Positions 60,315 through 64,000 of a stretch of DNA of 64,000 nt are shown piece by piece. Source of the DNA: Algoriphagus litoralis (GTDB taxonomy: Bacteria; Bacteroidota; Bacteroidia; Cytophagales; Cyclobacteriaceae). A program made the translations under genes and the position numbers. Position 1 is the stretch's first letter. Every line of letters starts with the position of its first letter. The DNA lies in contig NZ_QGOL01000012.1 of assembly GCF_003259255.1 (NCBI RefSeq), forward strand, positions 124,001 through 188,000, read 5' to 3'. A model generated the notes under the pieces. It made no database searches and was not told the origin of the DNA. It saw only the letters and a list, made by a program, of their open reading frames with translations.

Positions 60315-60815
60315 ATGAAGCGATACACAATTTTCGTAATCACCGAGAATTTCATTGGAATTCTCAACCGGATCACCATCATTTTTACCCGAAGAGGAAT
60401 CAATATTGATGCTTTGACCGCTTCCGAAAGTCGAATTCCAGGAATTCACCGGGTCACCATTGAAGTGACCGTAAATGAAGACACGGTCATTCAATTGGTC
60501 AATCAGATTGAAAAAATCATTGATGTGATCAAGGCTTTTTATCACGAAGATGAAGGAGTAGTATATCAGGAAATTGCCCTGTATAAGATTCCTGTATCAC
60601 GACTTGATGGAGGTTTGGAAAAAGTAATTCGTCAGCACAATGCTAAAATCATCGCCGCAGAGCCTGATTTTGTAGTCCTCGAGCTGACTGGACACAAGGA
60701 GCAAACGCAGGAATTGTTGGAAATCCTCAAAGGATACGGGCTTCTGGAGTTTGCCAGATCAGGTAGAGTTGCTGTCGCCAAGCGAATGTTGACAATCGAA
60801 TCCTTCATTAAATAA
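60315..60815 (+). CDS. ilvN: Acetolactate synthase small (regulatory) subunit
   Basis: A 166-residue protein with an ACT domain at the start (YTIFVITENFIGILNRITII, followed by RRGINIDALTASES, to about 75) and the C-terminal ALS_ss domain. It activates the large subunit and carries feedback inhibition by valine. Starts 9 bp after ilvB. Confidence 0.93.
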   Translation: MKRYTIFVITENFIGILNRITIIFTRRGINIDALTASESRIPGIHRVTIEVTVNEDTVIQLVNQIEKIIDVIKAFYHEDEGVVYQEIALYKIPVSRLDGGLEKVIRQHNAKIIAAEPDFVVLELTGHKEQTQELLEILKGYGLLEFARSGRVAVAKRMLTIESFIK

Positions 60816-60860
60816 AATTTCAACCCAAGCATAATCAAACTATTAAATCAAATTATAATC

Positions 60861-61904
60861 ATGAAATTAAAATTCGGCACAGTTGAAGAAAACGTAGTAA
60901 CCAGAGATGAATTTCCTCTGGAGAAAGCCAGAGAAGTTCTCAAAAACGAAGTCATTGCAGTTTTGGGTTATGGCGTTCAAGGTCCTGGTCAGGCTTTAAA
61001 CCTGAAGGACAATGGATTCAACGTGATAGTAGGTCAACGCAAAGGTTCCAAGACTTGGGACAAAGCTGTTTCAGACGGTTGGGTTCCTGGAGTGACACTT
61101 TTTGACTTGGAAGAAGCGTGTGAAAAGGGTACAATCCTGCAGTTTTTGCTTTCAGATGCTGGTCAGATTGCACTTTGGCCGACAGTTAAAAAACACCTAA
61201 CTCCCGGCAAAGCACTCTATTTCTCCCACGGTTTTGGGATTACTTACAAAGAGAAAACAGGAATCATTCCGCCTGCAGATATAGATGTGATTTTGGTGGC
61301 ACCGAAGGGTTCCGGTACCTCTTTGAGAAGAATGTTCGTCGAAGGTCGTGGCTTGAATTCTTCTTATGCGATCTACCAAGACGGAACAGGAAAAGCGAAA
61401 GATCGCGTAGTGGCTTTAGGTATTGGAGTAGGTTCAGGTTACTTGTTTGAGACGGATTTTTACCGGGAGGTGACATCTGATCTTACCGGTGAGAGAGGTA
61501 CATTGATGGGAGCTATTCAGGGAATTTTTGCCGCTCAGTACGAAGTGTTGAGAGCTAATGGACATTCTCCATCTGAAGCGTTCAATGAAACCGTAGAAGA
61601 ATTGACTCAATCCTTGATGCCACTAGTCGCTGAGAATGGGATGGATTGGATGTATGCCAACTGCTCCACAACCGCTCAGAGAGGTGCATTGGACTGGTGG
61701 AAGCCGTTCCGTGATGCGACCAAGCCAGTGTTTGAAGCGCTTTACGATTCAGTAAAAACAGGAAAAGAAGCGCAAAAATCAATTGATTCCAATTCCAAAG
61801 CTGATTACAGAGAAAAGCTTGAAGCAGAATTGAAAGAATTGAGAGAGTCTGAGATGTGGCAGGCTGGAGCAGTCGTCCGTCAGTTGAGACCAGAAAATAA
61901 TTAA
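60861..61904 (+). CDS. ilvC: Ketol-acid reductoisomerase
   Basis: A 347-residue class I KARI. The N-terminal Rossmann domain has [19 protein letters not shown] followed by a cofactor loop QRKGSKTW whose basic residues and serine point to NADPH. The C-terminal knotted domain has [19 protein letters not shown] and [12 protein letters not shown] with the metal-binding acids. It converts acetolactate to 2,3-dihydroxy-isovalerate. Spaced 45 bp after ilvN and 19 bp before leuA. Confidence 0.94.
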   Translation: MKLKFGTVEENVVTRDEFPLEKAREVLKNEVIAVLGYGVQGPGQALNLKDNGFNVIVGQRKGSKTWDKAVSDGWVPGVTLFDLEEACEKGTILQFLLSDAGQIALWPTVKKHLTPGKALYFSHGFGITYKEKTGIIPPADIDVILVAPKGSGTSLRRMFVEGRGLNSSYAIYQDGTGKAKDRVVALGIGVGSGYLFETDFYREVTSDLTGERGTLMGAIQGIFAAQYEVLRANGHSPSEAFNETVEELTQSLMPLVAENGMDWMYANCSTTAQRGALDWWKPFRDATKPVFEALYDSVKTGKEAQKSIDSNSKADYREKLEAELKELRESEMWQAGAVVRQLRPENN

Positions 61905-61923
61905 AACCCAAACCCAGAAGATT

Positions 61924-63432
61924 ATGAGTGACAAGCTGTGGATTTTTGATACAACCCTGCGCGACGGGGAGCAAGTACCCGGGTGTCAGTTGAATACCCA
62001 GGAAAAGATTGTGGTGGCTAAAGCTTTGGAGGCTTTAGGAGTAGATATTATCGAGGCAGGTTTTCCGATATCTAGCCCGGGTGATTTCAATTCCGTGCAG
62101 GAAATTTCCAAAGCAGTTTCCAATCCGATCATCTGTGCGCTCTCCAGGGCGGTAGAAAAAGATATTGACGTAGCTGCTCAATCACTCAAGTTTGCAAAAA
62201 GAGGGCGAATTCATACAGGAATCGGCGTATCTCCATACCATATCCAGTTCAAACTCCGCTCGACTCCCGAGGATATCATCGCGAGGGGAGTCGCTGCTGT
62301 CAAATATGCCAAGCGATTCGTGGAGGATGTGGAGTTTTATGCAGAGGATGCTGGCCGCTCGGAGCCTGATTTTCTCTGCAAAATCATTGAAGAAGTAATC
62401 AAAGCCGGTGCGACCGTTGTCAACATTCCTGATACGACAGGTTATTGTCTTCCCGAACAATACGGGGCAATCATTGCCAATCTTAAAAACAATGTTCCAA
62501 ACATTGATCGGGCGATCATTGCTACCCATTGTCACAACGATTTGGGAATGGCTACTGCCAATACTATCGCTGGAGTGCAACACGGAGCTAGGCAAGTAGA
62601 AGTTACCATCAACGGGATCGGTGAACGCGCAGGAAACACCTCCATGGAGGAAGTGGTCATGGCTATCAAATGTCATAAATCAATTCCTGTTTACACGGAT
62701 ATCGTGACTCCGAAAATCTATCAAACCAGTCGACTCGTGTCGAAACTGATGAATATGCCTGTTCAGCCCAACAAGGCGATTGTAGGCAGAAATGCTTTTG
62801 CACATTCTTCAGGTATCCATCAGGATGGGGTGCTGAAGCATCGTGAAAATTACGAAATCATCGATCCAAAAGAGGTCGGCGTAGACGAATCCACGATTGT
62901 ATTGACTGCAAGATCTGGTAGAGCTGCACTTAAGCATCATTTGGATGCTTTGGGTGTAGAGTTGGAGGGTGAGGAGCTTCGAGAAGTATACGAAGCGTTC
63001 TTGATCTTGGCTGACAGCAAGCGAGATATCGGCCGCAAAGATTTACTTGGTCTGGTTGGTAAATTCATGGAGGAATCCAATTTTATCGAACTGGAAAAGG
63101 TGAACTACTCTTCCAATGGACAAATCAATGCTCAGGTGACGCTCAAAATAGGTTCTGAATCACACCAAGCTACTTCCTCCGGTGTAGGACCAGTTGATGC
63201 GGTTTTAAAGGCAATCGAGAAAATTGCAAAGCCGCAAGTCGACCTTGAGGAGTTTTTGATCCAAGCGATCACACATGGTAGTGATGATGTGGCCAAAGTT
63301 CACATGAGATTAATCAAAGGAGAAAAACCCTATTACGGCTTTGCCTCCAACGCCGACATCGTATTAGCTTCAGCTCAAGCTTTTGTCGACGCATTAAATA
63401 AAATTCCGGTCAAAGAATATGCGACAGCATAA
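61924..63432 (+). CDS. leuA: 2-isopropylmalate synthase
   Basis: A 502-residue aldolase-like enzyme. It begins [19 protein letters not shown], with the metal-binding [17 protein letters not shown] and [11 protein letters not shown], the linker [17 protein letters not shown] and a C-terminal LeuA regulatory domain (about 375-495) that binds leucine in the family. First dedicated step to leucine. Leucine control of the enzyme and attenuation of the operon would act together. Confidence 0.94.
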   Translation: MSDKLWIFDTTLRDGEQVPGCQLNTQEKIVVAKALEALGVDIIEAGFPISSPGDFNSVQEISKAVSNPIICALSRAVEKDIDVAAQSLKFAKRGRIHTGIGVSPYHIQFKLRSTPEDIIARGVAAVKYAKRFVEDVEFYAEDAGRSEPDFLCKIIEEVIKAGATVVNIPDTTGYCLPEQYGAIIANLKNNVPNIDRAIIATHCHNDLGMATANTIAGVQHGARQVEVTINGIGERAGNTSMEEVVMAIKCHKSIPVYTDIVTPKIYQTSRLVSKLMNMPVQPNKAIVGRNAFAHSSGIHQDGVLKHRENYEIIDPKEVGVDESTIVLTARSGRAALKHHLDALGVELEGEELREVYEAFLILADSKRDIGRKDLLGLVGKFMEESNFIELEKVNYSSNGQINAQVTLKIGSESHQATSSGVGPVDAVLKAIEKIAKPQVDLEEFLIQAITHGSDDVAKVHMRLIKGEKPYYGFASNADIVLASAQAFVDALNKIPVKEYATA

Positions 63433-63434
63433 GT

Positions 63435-64000
63435 ATGGAAAAGACAACATTATTTGATAAAATTTGGGATTCGCACGTAGTCAAATCCGTGCCAGCAGGT
63501 CCTGACGTATTCTTCATCGATAAGCATTTTATCCATGAAGTCACCTCTCCAGTAGCTTTCCTCAATCTGGAGAAGCGCGGCATTGGTGTGAAATATCCTG
63601 ATCGGACGATTGCTACTCCAGATCACAATGTACCCACAGTGGATCAAGATCAGACGATCAAGGATAAGCTTTCCAGAATGCAGGTGGAGCGCCTGCGGGA
63701 GAACTGCGCCAAACACGGCATTGAACTCCATGATCTAGGCTCTGCCCACCACGGTATAGTTCACGTGATCGGTCCAGAATTGGGAATTACACAGCCGGGA
63801 ATGACTATTGTCTGTGGAGATTCACATACTTCCACTCACGGAGCCTTTGGGGCGATCGCATTCGGAATCGGAACTTCTGAAGTGGAGATGGTTCTTGCGA
63901 CACAGTGCATCATGCAGTCTAAGGCCAAGAAAATGAGGATTTCTGTCAATGGAACTCTTGGTGCCGGAGTGACTTCCAAGGATATCATCCTATACATCAT
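63435..64000 (+). CDS. leuC: 3-isopropylmalate dehydratase large subunit (partial, 3' end off the window)
   Basis: From ATG 63435 the frame is open to the window edge, 188 complete codons. It has the LeuC opening [38 protein letters not shown] and [21 protein letters not shown], with the first cluster cysteine region still to come. With LeuD it isomerises 2-isopropylmalate to 3-isopropylmalate through a [4Fe-4S] cluster. It is placed 2 bp after leuA; leuD and leuB are probably beyond the edge. Confidence 0.93.
   Translation, partial: MEKTTLFDKIWDSHVVKSVPAGPDVFFIDKHFIHEVTSPVAFLNLEKRGIGVKYPDRTIATPDHNVPTVDQDQTIKDKLSRMQVERLRENCAKHGIELHDLGSAHHGIVHVIGPELGITQPGMTIVCGDSHTSTHGAFGAIAFGIGTSEVEMVLATQCIMQSKAKKMRISVNGTLGAGVTSKDIILYI

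Overview
The window reads as chromosomal DNA of a member of the Bacteroidota, most likely a Cytophagales / Cyclobacteriaceae-type marine or freshwater bacterium (inference). Evidence: a SusC/SusD outer-membrane pair, a GLPGLI-family protein beside a carboxypeptidase-like-domain TonB receptor, DUF3810 and DUF2007 proteins, bacillithiol synthesis (BshC), a Na+-translocating NADH dehydrogenase, a DNA polymerase III alpha subunit carrying its own N-terminal exonuclease, few Shine-Dalgarno sites, and repeated TAnnTTTG boxes (the Bacteroidota -7 promoter element) just upstream of starts. No tRNA, rRNA, CRISPR array, intact insertion sequence or prophage was seen.

Layout. 1-9041: a PQQ/cytochrome c dehydrogenase (runs off the left edge), a fatty-acid-hydroxylase-type membrane enzyme, CcmB, an SDR oxidoreductase and VanX-like dipeptidase, a ThuA-domain protein, an Nfu Fe-S protein, DUF3810 and a degenerate M23 protein. 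9084-18737: a DMT transporter and DusB, then a CPBP protease-DUF2007-CdsA cluster, glutamate dehydrogenase, phosphatidylserine decarboxylase, two small envelope proteins, and a tightly overlapping M16 protease-IspF-MnmD operon on the minus strand. 18931-28023: BshC, a 5-formyltetrahydrofolate cyclo-ligase, a small outer-membrane protein, and a SusC-SusD-lipoprotein nutrient-uptake operon. 28061-40128: adenine deaminase, Cmk-IspH, nqrABCDE (no nqrF in the cluster), a DUF1080 protein, DUF502, MnmH-SelD for tRNA selenouridine, and thioredoxin. 40255-48653: DnaE, a decayed gene remnant, GLPGLI protein and TonB receptor. 49335-56392: glycosyltransferase-sigma factor-RsmG operon, Tgt-LptF/G-transporter operon, a dead MazF-type toxin-antitoxin module and IspE. 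56732-64000: the ilvD-ilvB-ilvN-ilvC-leuA-leuC branched-chain amino-acid operon, running off the right edge.

The most notable element is in front of ilvD. An 18-codon leader ORF rich in Leu, Ile and Val (56782-56838) is followed by an 11-bp intrinsic terminator (56874-56901). The 5' arm of that terminator can pair instead over 11 bp with a segment (56834-56844) that overlaps the leader stop codon. This is the full layout of a translation-coupled transcription attenuator for branched-chain amino-acid synthesis.

Second in interest is the toxin-antitoxin pair at 54921-55521, where both genes are still clearly readable but carry separate in-frame stops and the antitoxin lacks a start codon. Other points are a Tgt without the three zinc cysteines, an Nqr operon ending at a terminator before any nqrF, and a 63-codon C-terminal gene remnant that keeps its terminator upstream of dnaE. 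The rest is ordinary housekeeping and envelope genes.
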